Source of the DNA: Steroidobacteraceae bacterium
Lineage (GTDB): Bacteria > Pseudomonadota > Gammaproteobacteria > Steroidobacterales > Steroidobacteraceae
Length of the DNA: 5,816 nucleotides
NCBI GenBank assembly: GCA_013044085.1
Contig: JABEVI010000019.1
Coordinates: 1 to 5,816 of the forward strand
Direction: 5' to 3'
Positions 5,154 to 5,816 of this stretch are shown here, in pieces. The notes beneath the pieces are model-generated. The model did not search any database and was not told where the DNA came from. It worked only from the letters and a program-made list of their open reading frames with translations. The position numbers and the translations under genes are program-made. How positions within the stretch are numbered: position 1 is the stretch's first letter; each line of letters starts with the position of its first letter.

Positions 5154-5816
5154 TCAGCGCAGGGCGAGGGTCAGGACATAGCGATGCTCGAGGATGCAGC
5201 GACCGCCCCGCAGTTGCAGCAGCTTGAACCGATAGGTGCCCGTGGCCATCCGTCCGCGCGGAATCGAGAATTGCACGTAATGTGCCTTTCCCGCGGTGCG
5301 CACGGTGAGACCCTCGTAGGTCGACGCTCCGGTCGGGCCGAGCACTCGGACCGTGTAGCGGGGTGCCGGGCCGCGGACGACGATCTGCACGTCGAGATTG
5401 GGCGAGGTGCCCGGGACGAGCACCGGGGGCGGCGCGGTCGCGCCACGCAATACCTCGGGTCGGAGCAGCAGCACGAATCCGTGACCGTCTCCCGTCCCAG
5501 GGTTCACCGCGGTCGATTCCCAGGGCTTCAGCCAACCGACGCCGATCGCCAGCACCACACTGGCCGCCAGCGCGAGCGCCCAAGGCCATCGGCCGCGGCC
5601 GGCGGAACGGTGATTTCGCGGCGCGAGTGCGCGGTGCCATGCCCGGGCAAGTGCGACCGACCGATCGTCCGACGCGGTGAGGTTCAAGGCGCGCGCGATC
5701 CGCTCACGTTGCTCGCTGGACCCGCGCCCCAGTGCGTAATCGTCCAGACAGTCGGCGCGCAGGGCAGCGAACGCCGCGGCGAAATGCTCGTCCTTCAGGA
5801 CTTGTTCATCGAGCGC
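5154..5816 (-). CDS. Anti-sigma-factor-like single-pass inner-membrane protein, N terminus beyond window
   Basis: The frame is open to the right edge; 220 residues are visible, ending at TGA 5154-5156. The cytoplasmic part (visible residues 1-75) contains an acidic/helical stretch and the motif LDDYALGRGSSEQRERIARAL. This resembles the D-[DE]-Y-x-x-G-x-L-S-x-E-x-R-E-R motif of membrane anti-sigma proteins encoded beside ECF sigma factors. A transmembrane helix follows (WPWALALAASVVLAIGVGWL, about 77-96, coordinates 5529-5588). The periplasmic domain is beta-rich and ends ATGTYRFKLLQL and LEHRYVLTLALR, like the sandwich domain of those proteins. A TTG at 5687 could start a shorter form but would cut the motif, so an upstream start is preferred. 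The zinc-binding H-x3-C-x2-C of classical ZAS anti-sigma factors is not visible; only one Cys lies in this part. Function is inferred from architecture. Confidence 0.7.
   Translation of the reverse strand, partial: ALDEQVLKDEHFAAAFAALRADCLDDYALGRGSSEQRERIARALNLTASDDRSVALARAWHRALAPRNHRSAGRGRWPWALALAASVVLAIGVGWLKPWESTAVNPGTGDGHGFVLLLRPEVLRGATAPPPVLVPGTSPNLDVQIVVRGPAPRYTVRVLGPTGASTYEGLTVRTAGKAHYVQFSIPRGRMATGTYRFKLLQLRGGRCILEHRYVLTLALR

Noticed and set aside
5068..5640. 190-codon minus-strand ORF overlapping the anti-sigma-like gene
   Set aside because: Arg/Pro-rich out-of-frame translation; the overlapping frame has the transmembrane helix and continues into the conserved motif upstream.

Overview
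The window is GC-rich, reads almost entirely on the minus strand, and is typical of a high-GC Gram-negative bacterium. A predicted outer-membrane beta-barrel, a GlyGly-CTERM-like sorting tail and an anti-sigma-like inner-membrane protein all point to a diderm. A gammaproteobacterium (Xanthomonadales/Nevskiales/Steroidobacter-like) or another proteobacterium is plausible, but this is inference and I cannot name a genus.

Layout, in the direction of transcription (right to left). From the right edge to 5154 lies the 3' part of a single-pass membrane protein. It looks like the anti-sigma-type proteins often encoded next to ECF sigma factors. An 89-bp gap follows, ending in a near-consensus Shine-Dalgarno. 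From ATG 5064 one uninterrupted reading frame then runs for 1,688 codons to the left edge without a stop. No other gene is needed to explain any part of the window.

The giant frame is modular. In order it encodes: a basic N-terminal leader with a hydrophobic export segment; a pro-kumamolisin activation domain; a sedolisin (S53) serine-carboxyl peptidase with its Glu/Asp/Asp/Ser catalytic set intact; two invasin-type (Big_1-like) Ig domains; a roughly six-bladed NHL/SMP-30-like beta-propeller; two more Ig-like domains; and two nearly identical 81-residue Ig-like repeats with paired cysteines. These are followed by a Gly-Gly + hydrophobic + Arg-Arg tail of the GlyGly-CTERM (rhombosortase substrate) kind. 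A protein of this type should end there. Instead the same frame continues directly into a second Sec signal peptide (cleavage site AHA/A) and an OmpA-like outer-membrane beta-barrel that is cut by the window edge.

The most interesting point is this junction: a secreted, surface-sorted protease fused in frame, with no stop codon, to a complete-looking signal-peptide-plus-barrel protein. It may be a genuine polyprotein whose two membrane segments and basic cytoplasmic loop allow it to be cut into two exported products, a recent stop-loss fusion, two products with internal initiation, or a sequence error. The sequence alone does not decide between these.
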